Part shown: piece by piece, positions 26,432-35,095 of the stretch
Layout of the letters: every line of letters begins with the position of its first letter
How positions within the stretch are numbered: position 1 is the first letter of the stretch
DNA from: Haemophilus_D parainfluenzae_AD
Lineage (GTDB): Bacteria; Pseudomonadota; Gammaproteobacteria; Enterobacterales; Pasteurellaceae
Assembly: GCF_001679325.1 (NCBI RefSeq)
Contig: NZ_LZMX01000029.1
DNA: 64,000 bases
Reading direction: 5' to 3' (one strand)
Notes under the pieces: model-generated
Seen by the model: the letters and a program-made list of their open reading frames with translations, nothing else
Told to the model about the DNA's origin: nothing
Database searches by the model: none
Translations under genes and position numbers: made by a program

Positions 26432-27376
26432 TTAGTTCACTTCTTTTATTCTTAACTCTTTTGGCACTTCAAAGAACATATTTTCTTCTAAGCCTTGAAG
26501 CTCTTCGATTCTATCCGCACCAAATTCTTTTAATCGAGCAATCACAGATTGCACCAACTCTTCAGGTGCTGAAGCCCCTGCTGTCACGCCAATTGTTTCA
26601 ACGCCTTCAAACCAATCTGCTGCCACATCATTTGGATCATCAATCAATTTTGATTTCACACCCATACGCGATGCCAACTCAGCTAAACGATTAGAATTTG
26701 ATGAGTTTTTAGATCCGACAACCACCACTAAATCACACTGTTTCGCCAATTCACGCACGGCTTCTTGACGATTGGTTGTCGCATAGCAAATATCGTTTTT
26801 ATGAGGCCCTTGAATTGCAGGGTATTTGCTTTTCAATGCACTGATAGTCTCTGCTGTATCATCAAGAGAGAGCGTGGTTTGTGTCATAAAGGTTAAATCA
26901 TCATCTTCTTGAACTGGCAAACGAGCAATATCTTCTACGCTTTCAATTAAGAAAATACCACCTTCTGCATTATTATACTGCCCCATTGTGCCTTCTACTT
27001 CTGGATGGCCTTTGTGCCCGATCAAAATCGCTTTCGTTCCTTTACGGCTCGCACGTGCCACTTGCATATGCACTTTGGTTACCAACGGACAAGTTGCATC
27101 AAATACTTTTAACTGACGATCTTTCGCTTCTTGACGAACGGCTTGTGACACACCATGAGCGGAGAAAATCACAATGGCGCCATCTGGCACTTCACTTAAT
27201 TCTTCCACAAAAATGGCTCCGCGTTCACGCAAACCATTTACCACGAAACGGTTGTGCACCACTTCATGACGCACATAAATCGGTGCGCCATGAATTTCAA
27301 GCGCTAATTCAACAATGCTAATGGCTCGATCAACACCCGCGCAAAATCCACGAGGGTTAGCTAAAATTATCTTCAT
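26432..27376 (-). CDS. ispH: 4-hydroxy-3-methylbut-2-enyl diphosphate reductase
   Basis: Last step of the MEP isoprenoid pathway, producing IPP and DMAPP with an iron-sulfur cluster. The three cluster cysteines are visible: Cys12 in RGFCAGVDRAI, one in FDATCPLVTKVH, and one in DICYATTNRQ. Length 314 is standard. Its ATG overlaps the lspA stop codon (ATGA), so the two genes are translationally coupled. The same pair, near comE1, is recalled from H. influenzae. Confidence 0.97.
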   Translation of the reverse strand: MKIILANPRGFCAGVDRAISIVELALEIHGAPIYVRHEVVHNRFVVNGLRERGAIFVEELSEVPDGAIVIFSAHGVSQAVRQEAKDRQLKVFDATCPLVTKVHMQVARASRKGTKAILIGHKGHPEVEGTMGQYNNAEGGIFLIESVEDIARLPVQEDDDLTFMTQTTLSLDDTAETISALKSKYPAIQGPHKNDICYATTNRQEAVRELAKQCDLVVVVGSKNSSNSNRLAELASRMGVKSKLIDDPNDVAADWFEGVETIGVTAGASAPEELVQSVIARLKEFGADRIEELQGLEENMFFEVPKELRIKEVN

Positions 27377-27864
27377 TTTTGACCGCTCTTTTTATCACCT
27401 TTAAAGGCATCTAATGCTAATAAACCCGCACCAATACAAATGGCAATATCTGCTACATTGAATACCGGATAATGATAAATATCCCAATAAAAATCTAAGA
27501 AATCCACTACAAAACCGTTATACACACGGTCCACCATATTAGCTAATGCACCGCCAATAATCAGTGCATAAGCTGAGTTTTGTAATTTTTGCTCTGCAGA
27601 ATTCTTTTTCATAAAGTAAGCCAGCATTAAAGAAATCCCAATCGCAAGCACGATAAAGAAATATTTCTGCCAACCATCATGTTCAGCAAGGAAGCTAAAC
27701 GCTGCGCCATAGTTACGCACATAGGTTAAATTAAAAACGGGTAATATATTCACACTTTCATATAAATCAAAGCGTTGTACTACGATATATTTAGTCAGTA
27801 AATCAAGGATAAATGCGACCGCACTTATCCAAAGGAATGAAAGTCCTGTTTTATTTTTTGTCAT
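27373..27864 (-). CDS. lspA: Lipoprotein signal peptidase II
   Basis: An inner-membrane aspartyl protease that removes signal peptides from diacylated prolipoproteins. Four membrane spans are seen in 163 residues. The catalytic aspartates lie in GGALANMVDRVYNGFVVDFLDF and FNVADIAICIGAGLLALD. It would process the lipoproteins encoded elsewhere in the window (OapB, Protein E, YgiB). It overlaps ispH by 4 bases. Unlike in E. coli, it is not next to ileS. Confidence 0.96.
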   Translation of the reverse strand: MTKNKTGLSFLWISAVAFILDLLTKYIVVQRFDLYESVNILPVFNLTYVRNYGAAFSFLAEHDGWQKYFFIVLAIGISLMLAYFMKKNSAEQKLQNSAYALIIGGALANMVDRVYNGFVVDFLDFYWDIYHYPVFNVADIAICIGAGLLALDAFKGDKKSGQK

Positions 27865-27946
27865 AGGAAATTATCTGTCTTTATAAATGGACGATGATTT
27901 TAACAACTCGAATAGCCTTTATAAAGCAAAAGGCATCAAATTATAA

Positions 27947-27970
27947 AAGGCGAACACATTGGTTCGCCTT
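27947..27970 (-). terminator. glmU terminator
   Basis: AAGGCGAAC and GTTCGCCTT form a 9-bp stem with a 6-base loop, followed on the minus strand by a T-rich tract, 11 bases after the glmU stop. Confidence 0.8.
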
Positions 27971-27980
27971 GCAATGTTAA

Positions 27981-29351
27981 TTACTTTTTCTTCACCGGTC
28001 TTTGCCAACCTTGAATATGGCGTTGTGGCACACGAGTAATCACAAGCTCATCTTTCTCAATATTTTGAGTAATCGTTGAGCCCGCACCGATCGTTGCGCC
28101 ATCGGCTACAGTAACTGGTGCAACTAACTGAGTGTCCGATCCCACAAATACATTGTTACCAATGATTGTTTTAAATTTATTTGCACCGTCATAGTTACAA
28201 GTAATGACACCCGCACCGATGTTACAGTTTTCACCGATTTCAGTATCACCCACATAAGTAAGGTGGTTGACTTTAGAACCTTTACCCACTGTGGATTTTT
28301 TAATTTCCACAAAGTTACCCACATGGGTTTCAGCCGCTAATTCAGCACCTGGACGTAAACGAGAGAATGGACCAATCGCCGCTTTCTCACCAATTGTCGC
28401 ATCTTCTAAAACAGAATAAGGCTTGATCTCAACATCATCACCAATAGTCACGTTTTTCAATACACAACCTGCACCGATTTTTACACGGTCACCCAAGCGC
28501 ACATTGCCTTCCACAATTACATTCACATCAATTTCAACATCTTTACCGTGCTCTAATGTGCCGCGTAAATCAAAACGCTCAGGGTCAATCAACATCACGC
28601 CTACAAGTAAAAGTTTTTCTGCTTGTTTACGTTGATAATAGCGTTCCATTTTGGCTAATTGTAGGCGATTATTTACCCCTTCAACTTCCATAAAATCAGT
28701 TGCTTGAACAGCTACAATCGGACAACCATCTTGATGAGCTAAGCCAATTACATCAGTAATATAAAACTCGCCTTGTGCATTATTATTATCTAAACGCGCT
28801 AACCATTTTTTGAAACTTGCACCATCTGAAACTAACACACCTGTATTAATCTCTTGAATTTTAAGCTGCTCAGGCGTTGCATCTTTTTGTTCAACAATCC
28901 CTACAACTTTACCATTTTCACGTACGATTCGACCATAACCCGTTGGGTTATCTAATACGACCGTTAACACTGCAATACCATTTTCAGGTTTCGCATCGAT
29001 TAATTTTTGCAATGTTTCTGGTGTAATCATTGGACCATCGCCATACACCATTAAAACATTTTCATCATCACGGAAAAAAGGCATTGCTTGTTGCATAGCA
29101 TGTCCTGTACCCAACTGTTCCGCTTGGAACACCCAGTTCACGCTTTCATTTGCCAAACGCTCACGCATTAATTCGCCACCGTGACCATAAATCAAATGTA
29201 CGTTTTCCGCACCTAATTGATTTGCCGTATCGATCACATGTTTTACCATCGGTTTACCTGCCACTTTGTGCAAGACTTTAGGTAAATCAGAATACATACG
29301 AGTGCCTTTACCGGCTGCTAAAATCACCACGCTTAATGCTTTATTTGTCAT
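27981..29351 (-). CDS. glmU: Bifunctional GlcN-1-P acetyltransferase / GlcNAc-1-P uridylyltransferase
   Basis: Makes UDP-GlcNAc for peptidoglycan and lipopolysaccharide. The N-terminal uridylyltransferase domain begins with VILAAGKGTRMYSDLPKVLHKVAGKP. The C-terminal half is a left-handed beta-helix with hexapeptide repeats (for example IGAGCVLKNVTIGDDV and VGNFVEIKKSTVG, with NYDGANKFKTIIGN at the acetyl-CoA site). Length 456 matches E. coli. AGAAGAGAAG lies upstream of the ATG. It is divergent from pyrG, with an unusual inverted repeat between. Confidence 0.97.
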   Translation of the reverse strand: MTNKALSVVILAAGKGTRMYSDLPKVLHKVAGKPMVKHVIDTANQLGAENVHLIYGHGGELMRERLANESVNWVFQAEQLGTGHAMQQAMPFFRDDENVLMVYGDGPMITPETLQKLIDAKPENGIAVLTVVLDNPTGYGRIVRENGKVVGIVEQKDATPEQLKIQEINTGVLVSDGASFKKWLARLDNNNAQGEFYITDVIGLAHQDGCPIVAVQATDFMEVEGVNNRLQLAKMERYYQRKQAEKLLLVGVMLIDPERFDLRGTLEHGKDVEIDVNVIVEGNVRLGDRVKIGAGCVLKNVTIGDDVEIKPYSVLEDATIGEKAAIGPFSRLRPGAELAAETHVGNFVEIKKSTVGKGSKVNHLTYVGDTEIGENCNIGAGVITCNYDGANKFKTIIGNNVFVGSDTQLVAPVTVADGATIGAGSTITQNIEKDELVITRVPQRHIQGWQRPVKKK

Positions 29352-29493
29352 AAATTCTTCTCTTCTTTATAAAAAATTTGGGCGTATTCTATCGTAGAAT
29401 GGAGAATATGATAAGCCATTTAATTTTCATACATTCCTGACAAGACAAGATTGTATAAAAATCTCAAATCCTGTAAACTATCCTCCCGTCTTG

Positions 29494-29574
29494 ATAGCTA
29501 ATCATCTTTTTCTTTTATTTTTGACCGCACTTTTCAGTATTCTGCACAAATTTGCATAAAAGATGATTGGCTAT
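29494..29574. repeat. 17-bp inverted repeat between glmU and pyrG
   Basis: Arms 29494-29510 and 29558-29574 are complementary except for one T-G wobble, with a 47-base centre that contains one uptake signal. The right arm overlaps a TATAAT (29572-29577) that may serve as the pyrG -10 box. Confidence 0.7.
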
Positions 29575-29609
29575 AATCATTTTTATCCCAATATTTTAGG
29601 TCTCTCACT

Positions 29610-31247
29610 ATGGCTACAAATTATATTTTCGTCACAGGCGGTGTGGTTTCATCGTTAGGTAAAGGCATTGCTGCAGCATCATTGGCAGCAATTTTAGAAG
29701 CACGTGGCTTAAACGTGACTATTATGAAATTAGACCCTTACATCAACGTGGATCCGGGTACAATGAGCCCAACCCAACACGGCGAAGTATTCGTGACACA
29801 AGACGGGGCGGAAACCGATTTAGACTTAGGCCACTACGAGCGTTTTATTCGTACCAAAATGACAAAACGCAACAACTTCACCACAGGTAAAATTTATTCT
29901 GAAGTATTACGCAAAGAGCGTCGTGGTGATTATTTAGGTGCAACAATTCAAGTTATCCCACACATCACCAATGAAATTAAAGATCGCGTGATTGCCGGTG
30001 CGCAAGGCCATGATGTGGTTATCGTGGAAGTAGGCGGAACTGTGGGTGATATTGAATCACTTCCATTCTTAGAAGCACTGCGTCAACTTGCCGTACAAGT
30101 GGGCCGTGAGCATACTATTTTTATGCACTTAACGTTAGTGCCATACATCCCAACGGCGGGCGAGGTGAAAACCAAGCCAACGCAACATTCTGTAAAAGAA
30201 TTACTTTCGATTGGTATTCAACCGGATGTGCTTATCTGCCGTTCAGATCGCATGATTCCACCAAACGAGCGTGCAAAAATTGCTTTATTCTGTAACGTGC
30301 CAGAACGTGCGGTGATCTCATTAAAAGATGTGAATTCAATCTACCAAATTCCGGCATTATTGAAATCACAAGGTTTAGATGAATTTATCTGCCAACGTTT
30401 CCACTTAGACTGTCCAGAAGCGGACCTTTCTGAATGGGAACAAGTGCTTTATCAAGAAGCAAACCCTGTGGGCGATGTCACCATCGGTATGGTAGGTAAA
30501 TATACTGAATTACCAGACGCGTATAAATCAGTGAATGAAGCCTTAAAACATGCAGGTTTGAAAAACCGTTTAAGCGTGCATATCAAATACATTGATTCTC
30601 AAGATGTTGAAACCAAAGGCACTGACGTATTAAAAGGTGTCGATGGTATTTTAGTACCAGGCGGCTTTGGCTATCGCGGTGTAGAAGGCAAAATTTTGAC
30701 AGCAAAATATGCACGTGAAAACAATGTGCCTTACCTCGGTATTTGTTTAGGGATGCAAATTGCATTAATCGAATATGCACGTAACGTTGCCGGTCTTGAA
30801 AAAGCGAACTCATCTGAATTTGATCGTAACTGTGAGCAACCAGTTGTTGGTTTGATTACAGAATGGCAAGATGCGGAAGGCCACATTGAAACCCGTGACG
30901 ACAATTCAGATCTCGGTGGTACGATGCGTTTAGGGGCACAACAATGTCATTTAATTGAAGGCTCAAAAGCGCGTGCATTATATGGCAAAGAAACCATTGA
31001 AGAACGTCACCGCCACCGTTATGAAGTGAATAATAATCTGCTTCCACAAATTGAAAAAGCAGGTCTTAAAGTAACTGGCTTATCTGCGGATCGTAAATTA
31101 GTGGAAATCATTGAAGTACCAAACCACCCTTGGTTTGTGGCATGTCAATTCCACCCAGAATTTACGTCAACGCCTCGTGATGGCCACCCATTATTCGAAG
31201 GCTTTGTCAAAGCAGCAAGAGAAAATCAGTTAAAAACTGAAAAGTAA
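29610..31247 (+). CDS. pyrG: CTP synthase
   Basis: Aminates UTP to CTP with glutamine. The N-terminal synthetase domain starts with TGGVVSSLGKGIAAASLA and has KLDPYINVDPGTMSP. The C-terminal glutamine amidotransferase has the nucleophile in YLGICLGMQIA and the His-Glu pair in CQFHPEF. Length 545 is canonical. An AGG 9 bases upstream is a modest ribosome binding site. It is followed by a paired-USS terminator; the genes beyond it are not of the pyrimidine pathway. Confidence 0.98.
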   Translation: MATNYIFVTGGVVSSLGKGIAAASLAAILEARGLNVTIMKLDPYINVDPGTMSPTQHGEVFVTQDGAETDLDLGHYERFIRTKMTKRNNFTTGKIYSEVLRKERRGDYLGATIQVIPHITNEIKDRVIAGAQGHDVVIVEVGGTVGDIESLPFLEALRQLAVQVGREHTIFMHLTLVPYIPTAGEVKTKPTQHSVKELLSIGIQPDVLICRSDRMIPPNERAKIALFCNVPERAVISLKDVNSIYQIPALLKSQGLDEFICQRFHLDCPEADLSEWEQVLYQEANPVGDVTIGMVGKYTELPDAYKSVNEALKHAGLKNRLSVHIKYIDSQDVETKGTDVLKGVDGILVPGGFGYRGVEGKILTAKYARENNVPYLGICLGMQIALIEYARNVAGLEKANSSEFDRNCEQPVVGLITEWQDAEGHIETRDDNSDLGGTMRLGAQQCHLIEGSKARALYGKETIEERHRHRYEVNNNLLPQIEKAGLKVTGLSADRKLVEIIEVPNHPWFVACQFHPEFTSTPRDGHPLFEGFVKAARENQLKTEK

Positions 31248-31268
31248 TTTGTTGATAATTCAATAAAT

Positions 31269-31306
31269 AAGTGCGGTCAAAAACACAAGAATTTTTGACC
31301 GCACTT
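31269..31306. terminator. Paired-USS terminator after pyrG
   Basis: Perfect 15-bp arms (31269-31283, 31292-31306) with an 8-base loop, between convergent pyrG and the 317-residue membrane protein gene. Confidence 0.88.
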
Positions 31307-31340
31307 TGCATTTTTAAGCATTTTAATTTGATTGATTCTA

Positions 31341-32294
31341 TTACTGTTTCACTAAACGATAAGGCAAGATCTGCATTTTACATTTATCAGAAATATCACC
31401 TGAATCGAAATCATCAATAAAATGCCAATGTGCGGTATCTTTTGTTAAATCAGTGAGATAAATTCGAGTGTTACCTACTTTATAACGACACTCACCAATA
31501 ACAAAATTCCTTTCACTACTGGCTTCATCCATGTAATCACCGTGAACAACTTGGATAAGCTTCGCATGATTGGTTAAATCAGTGTAATACCACCAAATAT
31601 CAAATTTATCTTTATCATTGGCTAGCTGAACTTGCAAACTCGGCTCTATAAAGTTCGCATTATAACTATGAGCTTGCATTATTTGTGAACTTATTAACTC
31701 ATTATGTTTCCAAAGGTAATCATAATTAAGCTGGCGATTTTCATAAAATGCAACTTTACTCTTTAAACGAATCGTCGGTAGAATAACCTCGCCTTCAGGT
31801 ATTTCACAACTAGCTAAGGTAAAATCAGAATAAGACATCGAAGGCCCCTTACCTTTTATTCGTACAAAAACAAAACTTCCTCTACTCAAACAAGACTGTC
31901 CATTAATAGAAATCGTTTCTGGCATGCCTAAGTCAGTATCATGTTGTTCACCCAATCTAACCAAATTATTGATTCTAACAACATGACTATTTAATGAAAG
32001 TTTATTTAAACGAAAATCGCCCCACTTAAAATATGTATTATCGAGCGTAATAACATAATCTGGCGCATCTTCTCCGGTTGTTGCAAAAACAAATGCATTC
32101 GGAGATAAATCATCAATACCTGCTAAATACGGTTTATCTTGTAACTGAACACCTCTAAGCGCCCAATCTTGTGGAGCTGAAGAAAACAAAAAATAAAATA
32201 CAAAATAACTCAAAATAAATAATAATGTGGCAATTCCAAGCAATATACCAATTGTCCACAAACATATTTCTAATGGTGTCTTTAAAAGCTTCAT
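31341..32294 (-). CDS. Hypothetical single-span membrane protein
   Basis: I do not recognise the family. The 317-residue protein has a long hydrophobic segment at about residues 10-38 after a short N-terminal stretch with two lysines, then a soluble region that would face the periplasm. Four cysteines outside the span (SCLSRG, LASCEIPEG, GECRYKVG, SDKCKMQ) could form disulfides. It is rich in Asp, Tyr and beta-type segments. AGGAAAT lies just before the ATG. It is transcribed toward pyrG and diverges from the YD-repeat protein gene across a 258-base AT-rich gap. Confidence 0.75.
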   Translation of the reverse strand: MKLLKTPLEICLWTIGILLGIATLLFILSYFVFYFLFSSAPQDWALRGVQLQDKPYLAGIDDLSPNAFVFATTGEDAPDYVITLDNTYFKWGDFRLNKLSLNSHVVRINNLVRLGEQHDTDLGMPETISINGQSCLSRGSFVFVRIKGKGPSMSYSDFTLASCEIPEGEVILPTIRLKSKVAFYENRQLNYDYLWKHNELISSQIMQAHSYNANFIEPSLQVQLANDKDKFDIWWYYTDLTNHAKLIQVVHGDYMDEASSERNFVIGECRYKVGNTRIYLTDLTKDTAHWHFIDDFDSGDISDKCKMQILPYRLVKQ

Positions 32295-32552
32295 ATTTCC
32301 TAATATCTCTCTTAATCAATATATTTGTGTATTATGCTTTTCTTATCAAGACAGAAAAATTACCACTTCCCGGAATACTTTCATCATTTTCTTACCCCAT
32401 AAAAAAGCAAATTTATTTAATTACACTTCAAAAAACATTTGAATTAGTATAACATTTTAGTCAACTATTTATCTAACTTAAATAAGTGGTTACTTTTAAA
32501 TATATTTATAAAACATTCTTCAATTCAACTGCTTGTTATAAAAGGAATAACC
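32295..32552. other. AT-rich divergent intergenic region
   Basis: Between two divergent unknown genes. It is markedly AT-rich, with homopolymer A/T runs, and holds no uptake signal. Promoters for both genes must lie here, but none was assigned. Short open frames inside have no ribosome binding site and look random. Confidence 0.5.
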
Positions 32553-33392
32553 ATGCATAAATTTTTACTGACAACCCTTCTCGCTAGCCTTTCTACCTGT
32601 GCTTTCGCACTTTTCCCTATTCAAACTGATTGGCAAGCTAATCACTTACAAGGCAAAGTGAAGTCCGTTATTTCACAGTCGGAAGATAATCCAGAAACGG
32701 TAGAAGGAGAAGTGGTCACGAACGATGTTCGTCAATTTTATAACGAGCAAGGCTTTTTAATTAAAACTGAAGAGATTACCCAAGAATCTGAATATTCCTA
32801 TAAAACGACGGCGAATTATCGATATGATCAAAACAATCAATTAGAAGAAATTCGTTACACTATCGATAAAGAGGCTCATGGAAAACTCTACCATTATCAA
32901 GAAAACAGCGATGGTTCAGGTATCATTTTAGAAATCACCTATGTAGGCAAAAAGCCGAAAAAACCGAATTTTCAAGAAGATTACATCAAAAGAGTTTACG
33001 ACAAAGATGGTAAACTCATCTCTGAAGCCGTTTATTATGCAAAGATGATTGACGGCCATGCGAAAAAATTCCATTACAAGGACGATAAACTCATCAAGGT
33101 TTGTGATTTTGATGACAGTGGAAAAGAAAGCAATTGCGAAACTTATCGTTATCTCGAAAATGGCGACTTTGTACATAACACGTCTTTTAATGAGGGACGA
33201 GCAGATTTTACTTATGACAAAAACCACAACGAATTAAAACGCCAAATTTTTGATCAACATGGGAAATTAGAAGAGACGTTCACAACACGTCATAAATTTG
33301 ATCAACACGGTAATGTGATTGAAAGCATTATGTATGATGAAAAAGGCAGATGGTTAGATAAAACCACAAAGAAATATGAATATTATCAATAA
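32553..33392 (+). CDS. Exported YD-repeat-like protein of unknown function
   Basis: A 279-residue protein with a clear signal peptide (cleavage near AFA, residue 19). The mature part contains about eight degenerate YD-type beta-hairpin units, for example YNEQGFLI (63), YDQNNQLEEI (91), YDKDGKLI (149), YDKNHNELKR (221), FDQHGKLE (233), FDQHGNVIE (249) and YDEKGRW (261). Such units occur in RHS/teneurin-like and wall-associated proteins, but the toxin core and length of RHS proteins are absent. Two cysteines (CDFDD and SNCETY) may pair. AAAGGAA gives a good start. It is followed 36 bases later by another unknown gene. Confidence 0.8.
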   Translation: MHKFLLTTLLASLSTCAFALFPIQTDWQANHLQGKVKSVISQSEDNPETVEGEVVTNDVRQFYNEQGFLIKTEEITQESEYSYKTTANYRYDQNNQLEEIRYTIDKEAHGKLYHYQENSDGSGIILEITYVGKKPKKPNFQEDYIKRVYDKDGKLISEAVYYAKMIDGHAKKFHYKDDKLIKVCDFDDSGKESNCETYRYLENGDFVHNTSFNEGRADFTYDKNHNELKRQIFDQHGKLEETFTTRHKFDQHGNVIESIMYDEKGRWLDKTTKKYEYYQ

Positions 33393-33428
33393 ACCACTTT
33401 TAAACGACGTATTCTAACTAGACTGCTT

Positions 33429-34994
33429 ATGATATTTTTTAGATCTAAACCACGCGCTGAAAAATTAGATAAAAAATTAACCACCAAACTGGACAAAATC
33501 TTTCAATATTTTAAGGCGAAAGAAGAACCATCTGAGTGGTTGTTTGCCAGAAATCACAAGGTTGCGCCAATGGCAATCGCAACCTATTGGCATTATGGTA
33601 AAGCCAATTTAGATGAATCTGAATTGCTAGAAAATACGGGTTTATCTGATTTATACCAACCTCTCAAATTGCTCCTAACAAAAACAATGAAACTGCCTTG
33701 CATTACTCGCAGAGAATTTGAAGAGGAAAATTGGGTTCAATTATTTCTTTCTATTGATTTCAAATTAGCCCCAACAGAGAGCAAGCTTTTTAGAGTTTTT
33801 GTTTTCCCTGATCAGGATAGCTTTGTTTTCGCCGAAACGGATCAAACGAATAACCTTTTTCAGAGCATGATGCAGGCAAAACCATTTAATCAACATAGTC
33901 CACATTATGAGCAATTTTTATCTTCAGTTGATGCGGTATTAAACGCTATTGAAAAGCCTGAAGATTTTGCATTATTAGACCAAAAACTCGCCAAAATTGA
34001 GCATTATCTTAAAAATCAACCTAATGGCGATTTACTTGTCAAAAACAATGTTTTTGAAACAGATATTTACGCCTATCAATTTTATTATTCTGATAATTGG
34101 GACGATTACTCAAAAGAAAAATTTAATGAACTAGATTTTGGCGGCGATATGTATGATTTACAAAGTCAATTCTGTAACCCAATGGGATTCGTACCTGCTT
34201 CTCGAGAAGAATTTTTTAATGGTTCTGGCTATTCTTTTTTAAATATTGGGTTCGGCATAAAACCGCATAAGGAATATGAACATATTATTAAAGACACTAA
34301 ATTTGCACTTCCGCAAAGAATTGAGCTATTTGCTGGACAACCTATTAGCGATGCCTCATATTCGTTACAACATGCTGAGCAGCTTTTTATTTCTAATTTA
34401 ATGGCAGCAATTTATTATGCCAAACCGCTTGATGAACAACATTACAAGTTTGCTTTGTTAAAACAAGCCGCTGATTTGATTTGCGATAGCATTGACAGAC
34501 GTGAAACTGAAATCAATCAAGATACCTTATTTGATGAATTAATTACTTTGCTTGAAACAAAAAAACACATCAAACCAAAGTATATTAAGCAAGTTAAAAA
34601 CCTCTATAAATGGTTAAATAAAGACCTAGAGAAATGTCGAGAAAAAATGATCGCATTTGGCGATATCTACGAGGACGAGGATTTCGATGAGGAATACGCT
34701 AAATTAGAGCTTATCAGAAGTTATCTTCATTGCTATAAAGATGATTGGAAAATTGATTATGACTCACTCAATCATTTTCTTTCAGAAACTCTTGAAAAAA
34801 CTTTTGAAATCACTTTCAAAGAAGCACAGCATGAGTTTTCACGCATTAAGAATAAAGTAGAAACAGAAAGTGATTATACTTTACTTTATGTTGACACGGG
34901 TTCCGACAATTTCTATTGCTTAGTTTGCCCAAAATCAGCAGAAACCCGCATAATAGAAATTGCAGACATATTAAATTTACCTGTCAACCATTAA
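33429..34994 (+). CDS. Hypothetical 521-residue protein
   Basis: Family not recognised. The protein has no signal peptide or membrane span, so it is probably cytoplasmic. It starts with a basic segment (SKPRAEKLDKKLTTKLDK). A mixed alpha/beta central part has aromatic-rich stretches (YAYQFYYSDNWDDYSKE and NGSGYSFLNIGFGIKP). A charged, largely helical part from about residue 370 includes an acidic patch (DIYEDEDFDEEYAKLE). Cysteines are few. There is no recognisable catalytic motif. The ATG lacks a good ribosome binding site, so translation may depend on the YD-repeat gene 36 bases upstream. The pair looks like one operon. Confidence 0.75.
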   Translation: MIFFRSKPRAEKLDKKLTTKLDKIFQYFKAKEEPSEWLFARNHKVAPMAIATYWHYGKANLDESELLENTGLSDLYQPLKLLLTKTMKLPCITRREFEEENWVQLFLSIDFKLAPTESKLFRVFVFPDQDSFVFAETDQTNNLFQSMMQAKPFNQHSPHYEQFLSSVDAVLNAIEKPEDFALLDQKLAKIEHYLKNQPNGDLLVKNNVFETDIYAYQFYYSDNWDDYSKEKFNELDFGGDMYDLQSQFCNPMGFVPASREEFFNGSGYSFLNIGFGIKPHKEYEHIIKDTKFALPQRIELFAGQPISDASYSLQHAEQLFISNLMAAIYYAKPLDEQHYKFALLKQAADLICDSIDRRETEINQDTLFDELITLLETKKHIKPKYIKQVKNLYKWLNKDLEKCREKMIAFGDIYEDEDFDEEYAKLELIRSYLHCYKDDWKIDYDSLNHFLSETLEKTFEITFKEAQHEFSRIKNKVETESDYTLLYVDTGSDNFYCLVCPKSAETRIIEIADILNLPVNH

Positions 34995-35058
34995 ATTTTA
35001 TGGACAGAAAACAACATGGCAGAAATAAAAAACGATCATTTTTAGCTAATTGTTGCAA

Positions 35059-35084
35059 AAATGCTGTAAAAAATCACAGTGTTT
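35059..35084. terminator. Weak terminator candidate between convergent unknown genes
   Basis: AAATGCTGT and ACAGTGTTT could form a 9-bp stem with two wobbles and an 8-base loop, followed by TTT-rich sequence. It is weaker than other terminators in the window. Confidence 0.35.
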
Positions 35085-35095
35085 TAAATTTACAG

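Noticed and set aside
32225..32452. Short plus-strand frames in the AT-rich gap
   Set aside because: They begin inside the opposite gene, have no start signals, and their composition is that of random AT-rich DNA.
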